Source of the DNA: DASWID01 sp049682815
GTDB lineage: Bacteria; Desulfobacterota_D; UBA1144; Nemesobacterales; CSP1-2
DNA: 64,000 nt
Direction of reading: 5' to 3'
NCBI GenBank assembly: GCA_049682815.1
Contig: JBAUII010000011.1
Location: 1 to 64,000 of the forward strand
The number at the start of each line of letters is the position of its first letter. Within the stretch, counting starts at the first letter, position 1. The notes beneath the pieces are model-generated. The model was not told where the DNA came from. It was given only the letters and a program-made list of their open reading frames with translations, and did no database searches. Of the stretch, positions 53,298 to 63,081 are shown piece by piece. Made by a program: the position numbers and the translations under genes.

Positions 53298-54029
53298 ATG
53301 CATCTCAGCGTAATCATCCCGGCACTAAATGAACGTCAATACATTTCCGATACTCTACATGCAGTGCGGCATAACGCCATTATTGGAGGGCCTCATGAAA
53401 TCATAGTTGTAGATACTGGCTCGGCCGATGGAACACCTGAAATTGCTAGGGCGCTCGGCGTAAAGGTTATTGAAATTAGACCAGAGATAGCAGGTCGGGC
53501 CCAAGCTCTGAACACGGGTGCCGGTATTTCGACAGGGGATGTGTATTTGTTTCTCGACGCGGATACGATTCTTCCCGAGGGGTATGATGCGGCCATCAAA
53601 ACCGTTATGGAGGATCAGGATATAGCGGGTGGCGCGTTTGAATTTGCCCTGGACGGAAGGGGTTTTGGTTTGCGTGTAGTTGAATTGACAAACCGTATTC
53701 GCTACAGAATTTCCCATCAATTTTATGGAGACCAGGGTATTTTCGTGCGCGCCACTGCGTTTCGTGGAGTAGGTGGATACCCGAAGAAAGGGATCCTCGA
53801 GGCATCCGATTTTTGCTCTTCATTGAAGAAGGTGGGAAAGCTGGCGCTGATCAGAAAAGAAATTAAAACTTCTCCCCGCCGTTTCCTAGAGGGTGGCGTC
53901 TATAGAGTTCTTGCAGGCGATATAAAAATATGGTGGCTCGATCTAATGGGAAAGCCGGTCGATCAGTTCACTGATATTTACTGGAAGAAGAATATATACA
54001 AAGCCAAGAAATGCCCTTCGGAGAAATAA
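53298..54029 (+). CDS. GT2-family glycosyltransferase (TIGR04283-like)
   Basis: 243 residues. MHLSVIIPALNERQYISDTL, EIIVVDTGSADGTPEIARA, AGRAQALNTGAGISTGDVYLFLDADT and FYGDQGIFVRATAFRGVGGYP match the GT2 subfamily often found with microcystin-degradation-like or lipid glycosylation genes. The DxD-type metal site is DADT (about 94-97). Acceptor unknown. It starts 18 bases after recG and is probably transcribed with it. It is convergent with sucB. Confidence 0.88.
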   Translation: MHLSVIIPALNERQYISDTLHAVRHNAIIGGPHEIIVVDTGSADGTPEIARALGVKVIEIRPEIAGRAQALNTGAGISTGDVYLFLDADTILPEGYDAAIKTVMEDQDIAGGAFEFALDGRGFGLRVVELTNRIRYRISHQFYGDQGIFVRATAFRGVGGYPKKGILEASDFCSSLKKVGKLALIRKEIKTSPRRFLEGGVYRVLAGDIKIWWLDLMGKPVDQFTDIYWKKNIYKAKKCPSEK

Positions 54030-54049
54030 TTCTCAAAGGTGGCAAATAA

Positions 54050-55366
54050 TCAGCCCTCTAACAGCAGGACTCCAGGGTCTTCTATAAGTTTCTTGATTCT
54101 TACAAGGAATAAGACTGCTTCTCGCCCATCCACTATACGGTGATCATAGCTCAGAGCCACATACATCATGGGGCGGATCTCTATGTTTTGGTTTATTACC
54201 ACGGGTCTGTCCTCAATTTTGTGCATACCCAGGATGCCCACCTGCGGTGGGTTGAGAATAGGTGTGCTTAGCAGTGATCCAAAAACGCCTCCGTTCGTTA
54301 TGGTGAAAGTACCTCCAAGTAAATCTTCGAGTGAAAGCGTTTCATCGTCGGCTTTCTTAACATATTCAGCAATTCGCTTTTCGATTTCAGCGAATGACAT
54401 CTTGTCGGCATCGCGTAAAACCGGTACTACCAGGCCTCCTCGAGCGCCAATAGCTACCCCAATGTCATAGTAATTCTTGAGAACTATTTCATCTTCCTGT
54501 ATCTCCGCATTCAAAAGCGGAAAGTCTTTCAAAGCCCCTATCGATGCCTTGACAAAGAATGAAACTATGCCAAGACCGATCCCGTATCGCTCCTTAAATG
54601 ACTCCTTATGGCGTTTGCGAAGTTTCATCAGAGAGCTCATATCGATCTCGTTAAACGTAGAGAGAATCGCCGCCGTCCTCTGGGCTTCGAGCATGCGGCG
54701 AGCTATAGTCCGTCGGCGACGAGACATTCGAATCCGCTCTTCTTGCCTGGAACGATCCGCCTCGGGTGTGGGAGCGCCTCGTTCTTTCAAGATTTTCTCT
54801 TCCCTCTGTTCAAGCTCTGAGGGTTTGGGCTCAGACCTCTTCTTCTCAAGGAAGTTTTCTATGTCTTCTTTTGTGATTCTTCCGTTGGGCCCTGAACCTT
54901 CGATTAATCTCAGATCTACGTCATTTTCTTCGGCAATCCGTCTTGCTACAGGAGTGGCTTTAACCTCTGAGAGTTCCTGTTCTTCTTTCACAACCCTAAG
55001 GGGTTCTCTCTCTTTTTTCTCAGACTCTACACCTTTAACATCGATTTTTTTGTCTGGCTCCTTTGCTGCTTTCTCACTTTTATCCCTTTCCTCGTCAGGC
55101 TTTACTTCTTTTTCTAGTTCTTCCTTTCGAGCTTCATCTATTACCCCTAATACATCGCCTACCATTACATCGTCCTCTTCGGCTTTGTCGATGCGTACCA
55201 AAATACCTCCCTTCTCAGCCCCTACCTCGAAATTTGCTTTCTCGGTCTCCAGCTCTACAACAGCCTCACCTGGATTCACCGCTTCTCCTTCTTTTTTTAG
55301 CCATCTCACGACTGTGGCTTCGACCACTGATTCACCCATTTCGGGCACTACTATGTTGAACGACAT
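54050..55366 (-). CDS. sucB: 2-oxoglutarate dehydrogenase E2 (dihydrolipoyl succinyltransferase)
   Basis: 438 residues. One lipoyl domain (1-80) has the lipoyl-Lys in VELETEKANFEV (Lys43). A long Glu/Lys-rich linker covers about 80-145. The E1/E3-binding domain VARRIAEENDVDLRLIEG... GRITKEDIENFL spans about 148-180, and a second charged linker follows. The catalytic domain ends with SYDHRIVDGREAVLFL, with the active His and Asp. It lies 18 bases after sucA. No E3 (lpd) gene follows in the window. Confidence 0.93.
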   Translation of the reverse strand: MSFNIVVPEMGESVVEATVVRWLKKEGEAVNPGEAVVELETEKANFEVGAEKGGILVRIDKAEEDDVMVGDVLGVIDEARKEELEKEVKPDEERDKSEKAAKEPDKKIDVKGVESEKKEREPLRVVKEEQELSEVKATPVARRIAEENDVDLRLIEGSGPNGRITKEDIENFLEKKRSEPKPSELEQREEKILKERGAPTPEADRSRQEERIRMSRRRRTIARRMLEAQRTAAILSTFNEIDMSSLMKLRKRHKESFKERYGIGLGIVSFFVKASIGALKDFPLLNAEIQEDEIVLKNYYDIGVAIGARGGLVVPVLRDADKMSFAEIEKRIAEYVKKADDETLSLEDLLGGTFTITNGGVFGSLLSTPILNPPQVGILGMHKIEDRPVVINQNIEIRPMMYVALSYDHRIVDGREAVLFLVRIKKLIEDPGVLLLEG

Positions 55367-55384
55367 GAATTTCGAATCTCCGGT

Positions 55385-58180
55385 TTATAAATTTTTTAAG
55401 CATAATATGTCATGCATTTCTCTTTCGCATTTTAACTTGAAAGCTTGCTCCATCAGTGTACCTTGGTTTATCTTGTGACGGGATAATGAACCTTCTGCAG
55501 GGCTTGAATAGGGACGCCTCCCGATGTAATGGACCGGCACATTGTTTGCGAGTTTTTTTAATCGTGGCTGCATATAGGTCCATGCACCCATATTCATTGG
55601 TTCTTCCTGCAGCCAGACGACTTCATCTATTGTATTGTATTTATCTAAAATATGCTTCAGTTCATCCTTTGGCAGGGGATAATATTGTTCCACCCTTGCT
55701 ATTGCGACCGAATTGTTATTGTCCCTGAAATCACTGGTTACGAGATCAACATAGACCTTTCCACTGCAAAATATCAGCCGTCTGACTTTATCAACATTTT
55801 CTTGATTTACGGGATCATCAATAACCGGCTCCCACGACCCTTTAGAAAGATCGATTAAAGAGGATGCTACCGCGGGATTTCTCAATAGGCTCTTAGGGGT
55901 CAATATTACGAGGGGCAAGGGATCGATTCTCAGAAGAGCCGCCTGACGCCGCAGGAGGTGAAAGTATTGTGCCGCTGTAGTACAGTTTGCAATCCGAATA
56001 TTAATGTCGACGGCGGAATCTAAAAACCGCTCTAACCGAGCGCTCGAATGATCTGGTCCCTGTCCTTCATACGCATGCGGTAATAGGAGCACCAAAGAAG
56101 GGGTTTGTCCCCATTTAGCACGCGAGGAAGTTAGAAATTCGTCTATTATAACCTGGGCTCCATTTATGAAGTCTCCGTACTGCGCTTCCCAAATGACAAG
56201 TCTTTGAGGCTCCTGGATGTTATAGCCGTATTCAAACCCAAGCGCCGCATTTTCCGACAGCGGGCTATTGTGTATTTCAAACGCGGCTTTCGCCTGTGAC
56301 AACTCCTTTAGCGGAACATACGGAGCACCGGTGTTAATGTCGTGGAAAACAGCATGTCTATGACTGAAAGTACCCCTCTCACTATCCTGGCCGGTGAGTC
56401 TTATCGCTATCCCATCTGCCAGTATTGACGCAAAAGCCAACTGCTCGGCGATCATCCAGTCAATAGCGGGTTGGGCAGGATCTCCATCTAGCGCTTTACT
56501 TCTTTTTTCCATAGTTCGCTTGAGCTTTGAGTGGGGGTTGAAGTCATTGGGCACTTTAAGTAATTCCCCATAGTAGGTTCTGAGCTTTTCTGCGGGAACA
56601 GCAGTTTTGATCTTTCTTGCGATCCCTGGCGGCGGCGGCTCCGGATGCTTCCTTAAGGGCACCTCAGTGCCACTCAATGATTCCAGAGCCCTGTGGAGCT
56701 GGTCCATGCTAGCGGTGACAAGTTCGTCAGCCCATGTCCTATCGATGGTGTTTCGTGCAAATAGCTCATTTGCCCATAATTCTCGAACAGTCTGGTGTTT
56801 TTCAATCTTTTTGTACATGGTAGGTTGTGTAAAGGAGGGTTCATCAGCTTCATTATGTCCATGACGTCGATAGCCAACCAGATCTATCAGCAAGTCCTTT
56901 TGAAATCGCATCAGGTACGCGAATGCAAGCCGAGCCGCTTCTATACAAGCCTCTGGGTCATCGGCGTTTACATGAACGATCGGGATTTCGAATCCCTTTG
57001 CTAAATCGCTCGCGAAAAGCGTGCTCCGCCCGTCTTCCGGGTTTGTGGTAAAGCCAAGCTGGTTGTTAGTTATGATGTGAATAGTTCCACCGGTGCGATA
57101 GCCGGGTAGGCGAGAAAGATTCAAGGTTTCTGCCACTACTCCTTGCCCGAGGAATGCAGCATCTCCGTGAATTAGTATCGGCAGAGTAACTGTGTGATCA
57201 AACTCAGGGGACCCATGGTTATCGACCTTCGTTCCAGCCGCACGCGCCATTCCCTCGACTACCGGGTTTACCGATTCCAGATGGCTGGGGTTGGGTGCAA
57301 GGGTTACAACCATTTCAATCAGTTTGCCGGCTTTCAAGGCCCTGCTGGCTCCTTCATGATATTTTACGTCACCTGTCCAACCCATATCATCCCTGAAGTC
57401 GCGTGCGAGCACAGGATCTTTAAACTTGACGAGGGTCTGTACATAGGGTTTGTTGAGAACGTGGGCCATCACGTTCAGCCGTCCCCGATGAGCCATACCC
57501 AGCAGAATGTTCCTGATGCCCGCTTCTGCGGCTTCAGCTATCACTTCGTTTAACATAGGTACCAGCATATCCACGCCCTCTATTGAGAAGCGAAATTTGC
57601 CGGGAAATATACGGTGAAGAAAGCGTTCAAAAACCTCTACCTTGGTAAGCGTCTCGAGAATGGCCTTTGGATCAATAGGGTCTTTCGGCGGGCGGAAACG
57701 ACCCGATTCAGCGGTTAACCTTAACCACTCGCGCTCTTCGGGTATGTGAATGTGATCGTAATCAAAACCGATTTTGGATGTGTATATTTTAAAAAGGGAT
57801 TCGATTGCATCGTGTGCGTTGACTGCGTCCTCACCAACCGGACCGCCGATCAGGCTCGGTGGCAACTGAGTTAGGTCTTCCTTTGTCAATCCATGTGCGG
57901 AAAAATGCAGTGAGGGATCCCCCGGGGGATCACTTCCAAGTGGGTCAATATTTGCAGCCAGGTGGCCATAAGCGCGAATGTCCTGGGCGAGAATAACCGC
58001 ACCGGTGATCTTATCGATGTTGGTGGTTCGAGCGGGGATGTCGCCGTCGATCTCTGGTTTCCAATGCTCAAACATTGCTCTTGTGTGAGAGTCGACGGAG
58101 CTTGGATCGGCGTGATATTTGCTGTAAAGATCTAATATATAACCTGCGTTAGGTCCATGGAAGTCCTTCCAAATATTCAT
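55385..58180 (-). CDS. sucA: 2-oxoglutarate dehydrogenase E1
   Basis: 931 residues, full length. The N-terminus has the E2-contact segment YILDLYSKYHADPSSVDSH. GMAHRGRLNVMAHVLNKPY, HGDAAFLGQGVVAETLNLS and HIITNNQLGFTTNPEDGRST bind thiamine diphosphate and Mg2+. The C-terminal third (GYNIQEPQRLVIWEAQYGDF, PHAYEGQGPDHSSARLERFL) is intact. It decarboxylates 2-oxoglutarate and passes the succinyl group to E2, so a complete oxidative TCA step is encoded. A candidate promoter is 120 bases upstream. Confidence 0.96.
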   Translation of the reverse strand: MNIWKDFHGPNAGYILDLYSKYHADPSSVDSHTRAMFEHWKPEIDGDIPARTTNIDKITGAVILAQDIRAYGHLAANIDPLGSDPPGDPSLHFSAHGLTKEDLTQLPPSLIGGPVGEDAVNAHDAIESLFKIYTSKIGFDYDHIHIPEEREWLRLTAESGRFRPPKDPIDPKAILETLTKVEVFERFLHRIFPGKFRFSIEGVDMLVPMLNEVIAEAAEAGIRNILLGMAHRGRLNVMAHVLNKPYVQTLVKFKDPVLARDFRDDMGWTGDVKYHEGASRALKAGKLIEMVVTLAPNPSHLESVNPVVEGMARAAGTKVDNHGSPEFDHTVTLPILIHGDAAFLGQGVVAETLNLSRLPGYRTGGTIHIITNNQLGFTTNPEDGRSTLFASDLAKGFEIPIVHVNADDPEACIEAARLAFAYLMRFQKDLLIDLVGYRRHGHNEADEPSFTQPTMYKKIEKHQTVRELWANELFARNTIDRTWADELVTASMDQLHRALESLSGTEVPLRKHPEPPPPGIARKIKTAVPAEKLRTYYGELLKVPNDFNPHSKLKRTMEKRSKALDGDPAQPAIDWMIAEQLAFASILADGIAIRLTGQDSERGTFSHRHAVFHDINTGAPYVPLKELSQAKAAFEIHNSPLSENAALGFEYGYNIQEPQRLVIWEAQYGDFINGAQVIIDEFLTSSRAKWGQTPSLVLLLPHAYEGQGPDHSSARLERFLDSAVDINIRIANCTTAAQYFHLLRRQAALLRIDPLPLVILTPKSLLRNPAVASSLIDLSKGSWEPVIDDPVNQENVDKVRRLIFCSGKVYVDLVTSDFRDNNNSVAIARVEQYYPLPKDELKHILDKYNTIDEVVWLQEEPMNMGAWTYMQPRLKKLANNVPVHYIGRRPYSSPAEGSLSRHKINQGTLMEQAFKLKCEREMHDILCLKNL

Positions 58181-58297
58181 ATATTTTCTTAAGATTCCTT
58201 GTTAATGTGTCGTGTAGGTTTGATTTTAAAATAATAGCACAATCATATGCAAAATAAAAATTGACGAGCTGGATTCAAGAATTTTTCATACCCTTGA

Positions 58298-58326
58298 ATT
58301 AAAGCTATAATATTGACAATTTTCAA
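58298..58326 (-). promoter_or_regulatory. Candidate sigma-70-type promoter of sucAB
   Basis: On the minus strand TTGAAA (58326-58321), a 17-base spacer and TTTAAT (58303-58298) match consensus at 5/6 each. A start here would give a leader of about 110 bases before the sucA ATG. Confidence 0.4.
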
Positions 58327-58383
58327 TCTTGGTATCAATGTTAGGGGAATTATTTTTTTCTTAATTCAACACTCTGATAATAT

Positions 58384-59310
58384 ATGATAAGTGTCTCAGG
58401 CGTGACCAAAAGTTATGGGAAGTTGATTGCCATCGATAATATATCATTCCAGGTGGGGGAGGGTGAGATCTTAGGATTCTTAGGACCAAACGGGGCCGGA
58501 AAAACTACCACTATGCGTATCATTACCGGTTATACGCCCCCTACTGATGGGGAGGTGAGGGTTGGGGGCTTTGACGTCGTTGAAGACCCGATTCGGGCTA
58601 AGAAGCAGATAGGATATTTGCCCGAGAACCCACCGCTTTACAATGACATGACTGTTCGGGGCTATCTTGACTTCGTGGCAGATTTAAAGAATGTACCTGG
58701 CAAGATAAAGCGGGAGAGAATTAGCTTTGCGATGGAGAAATGTGGGATCGAGGATGTAAAGAACAGACTTATCGGAAATCTCTCGAAGGGATATAGACAG
58801 AGGATTGGAATTGCACAGGCATTGGTCAATGATCCTGCCGTTCTCATACTCGACGAACCTACAATCGGTCTCGACCCGAAGCAGATCATAGAAATCAGGG
58901 GACTCATAAAAGGCCTCGCCGGAGACCGGACTATTATACTGAGTACCCACATCCTGCCGGAAGTGAACATGATATGCACAAGGGTTATTATCATTCATAA
59001 GGGAAAGATAGCACTCGAGGAGTCGCTTGATAGAATCACCGGAGACTTACAGGCGTCGAGAGTTCTGCTACTTAAAATTAATCGTAGCGACAACAATGTA
59101 AAGGACAGGATTCGGGGTCTACCCCACATTTCTGAAGTGAGTGAAATCTCTCACGGAGAGTTCAGGGTTAAGTGTGAAGAGTCGCGTGATGTCAGGGAAC
59201 TAATAGCAAAAACGGTGGTTGAAAATGGATGGGGGTTGCTAGAGTTGCGCCCGTTTACTCAATCTCTAGAAGAGATATTTCTCAAAGTGATTTCGGCCGA
59301 AGGTGGATAA
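58384..59310 (+). CDS. ABC transporter ATPase, GldA-like
   Basis: 308 residues. Walker A GPNGAGKTTTMRI (about 37-49), GYLPENPPLYNDMTV, signature LSKGYRQRIGIAQAL (about 134-148), Walker B ILDEPTIGLDP and H-loop STH. A C-terminal regulatory tail of about 90 residues is typical of the GldA/NatA/DrrA class. The stop codon touches the start of the permease gene. With the next two genes it makes a GldA-GldF-GldG-like set, which is widespread in non-gliding bacteria with unknown cargo. Confidence 0.92.
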   Translation: MISVSGVTKSYGKLIAIDNISFQVGEGEILGFLGPNGAGKTTTMRIITGYTPPTDGEVRVGGFDVVEDPIRAKKQIGYLPENPPLYNDMTVRGYLDFVADLKNVPGKIKRERISFAMEKCGIEDVKNRLIGNLSKGYRQRIGIAQALVNDPAVLILDEPTIGLDPKQIIEIRGLIKGLAGDRTIILSTHILPEVNMICTRVIIIHKGKIALEESLDRITGDLQASRVLLLKINRSDNNVKDRIRGLPHISEVSEISHGEFRVKCEESRDVRELIAKTVVENGWGLLELRPFTQSLEEIFLKVISAEGG

Positions 59311-60063
59311 ATGAAGTCAGTATTCACTTTATTCAGGAAGGAATTGAAATCATACTTTTTTTCTCCGATCGCATTTATTGTCCTATTTGTATTTCTCGTT
59401 ATTTCTGGGATTTTCTTTTTTCTATACCTACAAAGCTTCGCCGAGGCGCAATTTGATCCACGGTTACAGTTTGTTGAGGAAGCGGCCAACCTGAACGAAA
59501 TCGTGATTCGTCCATTCTTCGGGACAATTGGTGTTGTTCTCCTTCTATTAATCCCTCTCATAACAATGCGCCTTATCGCGGATGAGAGAAAAAGCTTTAC
59601 ATCGGAGCTGCTCTTTACGTCGCCCGTAAGGATAACCAGTATAATAATAGGTAAATACCTGGCATCCCTATTGCTATTCGGCATAATGATCATTCTTTCG
59701 GTTGCTTACATCCTGGTACTGATCAAATACGGAAATCCCGATCTTGGGCCTATTTTTTCCGGTTATCTAGGGCTATTTCTTATGGGAGCTAGCTTTCTTG
59801 CCGTCGGGATTTTTGCTTCCGCTCTCACAGAGAATCAGATGATTGCAGCGGTAATATCATTTGGAATTCTTCTTGTGTTTTGGATTATGGGTGCCACTTC
59901 AAGTGCTGGGGATTCTGTCTTAGGTTATCTTTCCATAATTAACCATTTTGAAAACTTTGCAAAAGGTGTTATCGAATTAAAGGATGTAATTTATTATTTG
60001 TCATTTATCTTCTTGGGGCTCTACCTTGCTTACATATCGCTCGATTCGGAGAGGTGGAAATGA
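59311..60063 (+). CDS. ABC-2 type permease, GldF-like
   Basis: 250 residues with six predicted membrane segments (about 15-38, 66-86, 107-131, 144-169, 173-195 and 221-244). FRKELKSYFFSPIAFIVLFVFLV at the N-terminus and RLIADERKSFTSELLFTSPVR after helix two are family features. The gene starts directly after the ATPase stop and overlaps the next gene by 10 bases. Confidence 0.9.
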   Translation: MKSVFTLFRKELKSYFFSPIAFIVLFVFLVISGIFFFLYLQSFAEAQFDPRLQFVEEAANLNEIVIRPFFGTIGVVLLLLIPLITMRLIADERKSFTSELLFTSPVRITSIIIGKYLASLLLFGIMIILSVAYILVLIKYGNPDLGPIFSGYLGLFLMGASFLAVGIFASALTENQMIAAVISFGILLVFWIMGATSSAGDSVLGYLSIINHFENFAKGVIELKDVIYYLSFIFLGLYLAYISLDSERWK

Positions 60064-61424
60064 GAAGAAAGCGCATATTTATCCATGGGACGAATGCCCT
60101 CGTATTGACACTATTAATTCTTGGGATCCTGGCGGTGATAAACTATCTTTCCTGGAAAATCGGATCAAAGATAGATGTAACGCGAGAGAGACTCCATTCG
60201 GTCTCGGATCAAACAATCAAAGTACTGAATGGTATTTACAACGATGTCGATGTGCTTGCTTTTTTTAAAGATGTTGGACTGGACAGACTGGAATTTCAGG
60301 AGTTGATGGGTGAATACACTGGGAGGAACAACAGGATCAAGTTTAGATTCATCGATGCCGATAAGGAGCCTGGAGTTGCCAGAAAATACGGGATCGATGA
60401 ATATGGAACGGTTGTATTATCAAGTGGCGAGCAAGAGATCAAGGTAAAGGTAGCCGATCCGATCACTGGTACTATTAAGAATAATTCCGAGCAAGAACTA
60501 ACAAATGCGCTGATAAAGCTATCGAGTGACAAGAAGAAGGGTGTTTATTTCCTCGTAGGCCACGGCGAGAGGAATATAAATAATAATTCCGATGCAGGAG
60601 GTTTGGGCAAGCTGAGGAGAGCACTCGAAGAGGAGGGTTATGAGGTCGGAGAATTGCTACTACTCAGAGAGTCGATAATACCGAGTAAAAACTCAATTTT
60701 GATAATTGCATCTCCGGCTAAACCTTTATCTGAAAAGGAACTCGGCGACATTAAAAAATATCTGGATGAAGGAGGTAGGGCTGTATTCCTCATAGAACCA
60801 CGAATGGGTGGCGATCTAGTTTCACTATTGCAAGACTATGGCATCGAAGTAGAGGATGATATAGTAATAGATCCTTCTTCAAAAATGGTAGGTGGTGGGG
60901 ACGTCGCTCCCATAGTCGCACAATATCCGAATCACGAAATTACTGATAGATTCCGTCTTGCCACGATCTTTCCGTTCTCGAGAAGCATTGTTGTGACTAG
61001 CAAAGACAACGTAATAAATAATCTCATCGCCAATACAAGTCAGTTTAGCTGGTCAGAACGAAATCTAAGCCTCTTTGATCAGGGAGTTGCCCAGCAAGAC
61101 GATGGAGATAAACCGGGGCCGCTCGGAGTGGCTGAAGTGAGTGAGATCGGAGAGAAAAGTAAGGTCGCGGTCTTTGGGAGTGCTGATTTTGTGTCGAACA
61201 GATTTTTTGATTTTTCTGGGAATAGCGATTTATTTCTTAATACAGTGCACTGGATTGTAGGTGACGAGAATCTGATTTCGATTCGGCCTAAAGTGGCCGA
61301 GGAAGGGAAGTTGACCATAACCCAAAATCAGTTGACTGCTATTTTTATGGTTACAGTTGTTCTCCTTCCCTCAATTGTTTTATTCGCCGGTATCGGGGTT
61401 TGGTTGAAAAGGAGAAATATGTAG
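60054..61424 (+). CDS. GldG-like ABC auxiliary protein
   Basis: 456 residues. One N-terminal helix (about 11-31), a large periplasmic ABC_transp_aux region (VTRERLHSVSDQTIKVLNG..., YFLVGHGERNINNNSDAGGL..., FLIEPRMGGDLVSLLQDYGIEV) and one C-terminal helix (about 428-450). GldG-like proteins pair with a GldA/F transporter and are thought to sense or deliver envelope material. It overlaps the permease gene and is followed 34 bases later by the DUF4340 gene. Confidence 0.9.
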   Translation: MEMRRKRIFIHGTNALVLTLLILGILAVINYLSWKIGSKIDVTRERLHSVSDQTIKVLNGIYNDVDVLAFFKDVGLDRLEFQELMGEYTGRNNRIKFRFIDADKEPGVARKYGIDEYGTVVLSSGEQEIKVKVADPITGTIKNNSEQELTNALIKLSSDKKKGVYFLVGHGERNINNNSDAGGLGKLRRALEEEGYEVGELLLLRESIIPSKNSILIIASPAKPLSEKELGDIKKYLDEGGRAVFLIEPRMGGDLVSLLQDYGIEVEDDIVIDPSSKMVGGGDVAPIVAQYPNHEITDRFRLATIFPFSRSIVVTSKDNVINNLIANTSQFSWSERNLSLFDQGVAQQDDGDKPGPLGVAEVSEIGEKSKVAVFGSADFVSNRFFDFSGNSDLFLNTVHWIVGDENLISIRPKVAEEGKLTITQNQLTAIFMVTVVLLPSIVLFAGIGVWLKRRNM

Positions 61425-61458
61425 CACAATTGACTAATCATGCCCATTATAAATAGTC

Positions 61459-62799
61459 ATGAATAAAAATCTTAAGACGTTCTCTCCCACGCTCATTGCA
61501 GCGCTAATCCTTTTCATCCTTCTCGCCTATCTCTTTCTGTCTGAAATGAGGGGAAACAAGGAAAAGGGAACCGGGAAGGAACTATTCCCCGAAATCGAAA
61601 AGCCACAAATAAGCTCTATGACGCTCAAATACCCTGGTCATGAAATAACCCTGACCAAGGATGGAGGTAAATGGGTTGTAATTAAAGATTCAAAAAGATT
61701 TAGTGGCGATGACGATGCTGTTGGAAGTCTTTTGAGCGAAATTTCAGAGATGGAAGTTCAGAAGATTGCCGCCGATAATCCTTCGAGTTTGGATGATTTC
61801 GGACTGAGTAGTCCTCGAGTAGAAGTGATATTCAGAATGCCTCAAGATGAATATAAGCTTTTAGTAGGTTCAGATACCCCGGTGGGTTCAGGCACTTATA
61901 TTAAGACTGACGGGGACGGCAAGGTACTAATTGCAGATAAAAATTCTCTTCTACCGTTTCTGGACAGATTAGAAAATGATTTCAGGGATAAGCAAATCCT
62001 CGCACTAGATGAGAATAAGATAAATAGAGTTATCTTTAGGTCAGATGACTCATCGTTTGAAGTCGACAGAGAAGATGGGAGGTGGGTTGGAAAGGATATG
62101 CCTGATTATGTCCAACTCGATCAAGACAGGGTAAGGTTGATTTTAAAAGCATTTTTAAATCTGAATATAGATAATTTCGAAGCAGATAATCCCATGAATC
62201 TATCGGCATACGGCCTGGACAAGCCAAATGCTGAGATTGAAATCTTTGAGGACGATAATTCGATTAGGGTCTTGTTCGGAAATAAAATGGACAACGGTGA
62301 TTATTATATAAAGCTTGATTCAAAGAGTCCGGTTTATTCAGTATCTGAATATGTATTCGTGCAGATTCCCGAGAACATAGATGAAATAAGGGTGAGAAAG
62401 TTATTAGACATAGACGCACTGAGGGTGAGAGGATTGGAGATAAAAGACGGTGGTAACTATCTGTCGATGAGCAAGGTTGGAGATACGTGGACGGTTATAA
62501 ACTATGGAAAAGCACGAGTAAATGAGGCAAGAATTAAAGACCTATTGAATGAAATTGCCAACCTAGAGGTTGAAGCATTTATTGATGATAATCCCCGGGA
62601 CCTAGCCCCCTATGGTTTGGACAGACCAGAAATACAGATAACAGTTGCCGGGCCGGATAATGAGAGAGTCACGCTACTTTTTGGGAGGAAAGAGGACGAA
62701 AAGGTATATACCAAGATTTCGGGTCAGGACTCAATTTATGAAACAAGCGATCTAATACTCTCTAAGATACATGTCTCTGAGAATGAATTCGGGAAATGA
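61459..62799 (+). CDS. DUF4340 protein with three tandem domain copies
   Basis: 446 residues. One N-terminal helix (about 10-25) is followed by three repeats of the same module. Each contains a D-N-P-x-x-L-x-x-(F/Y)-G-L-x-x-P signature: DNPSSLDDFGLSSP (about 101), DNPMNLSAYGLDKP (about 244) and DNPRDLAPYGLDRP (about 376). Each is followed by a beta-rich stretch ending in G..... YIK or YTK. DUF4340 genes commonly follow GldG-like genes, as here. It is anchored in the inner membrane and faces the periplasm. Confidence 0.88.
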   Translation: MNKNLKTFSPTLIAALILFILLAYLFLSEMRGNKEKGTGKELFPEIEKPQISSMTLKYPGHEITLTKDGGKWVVIKDSKRFSGDDDAVGSLLSEISEMEVQKIAADNPSSLDDFGLSSPRVEVIFRMPQDEYKLLVGSDTPVGSGTYIKTDGDGKVLIADKNSLLPFLDRLENDFRDKQILALDENKINRVIFRSDDSSFEVDREDGRWVGKDMPDYVQLDQDRVRLILKAFLNLNIDNFEADNPMNLSAYGLDKPNAEIEIFEDDNSIRVLFGNKMDNGDYYIKLDSKSPVYSVSEYVFVQIPENIDEIRVRKLLDIDALRVRGLEIKDGGNYLSMSKVGDTWTVINYGKARVNEARIKDLLNEIANLEVEAFIDDNPRDLAPYGLDRPEIQITVAGPDNERVTLLFGRKEDEKVYTKISGQDSIYETSDLILSKIHVSENEFGK

Positions 62800-62974
62800 A
62801 CACAATTATCCATACGAATCCTTTTTTGTGAGATTAACTTAAGTGAGCCCCAGATTAAATCGAAAAGCGCTTGAGCGGATGTAATCTTTCTTTTAGGTTA
62901 GCTACACCTACCCCCTTTTAATCGTCGTCACTCCATCCAGCTTTACCCATCCCGGAACGATTACTTAATTACCA

Positions 62975-63004
62975 TTGACAATTGTAAGGGATTCGTGACA
63001 CAAT
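62975..63004 (+). promoter_or_regulatory. Candidate sigma-70-type promoter of the aminotransferase gene
   Basis: A perfect TTGACA (62975-62980), an 18-base spacer and CACAAT (62999-63004), about 78 bases before the ATG at 63082. The -10 box is only 4/6. Confidence 0.4.
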
Positions 63005-63081
63005 AGAGGGGGTAAAGTTCACTTTCTTACTGTCAGTTAGAAGATAAGCCCGCATAAATCAAAATAAAGGAACGGCAATTT

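Noticed and set aside
54477..55478. A 333-codon plus-strand frame opposite sucB
   Set aside because: Ser/Phe-rich translation typical of the antisense of a charged linker and lipoyl domain; sucB on the other strand is unambiguous.
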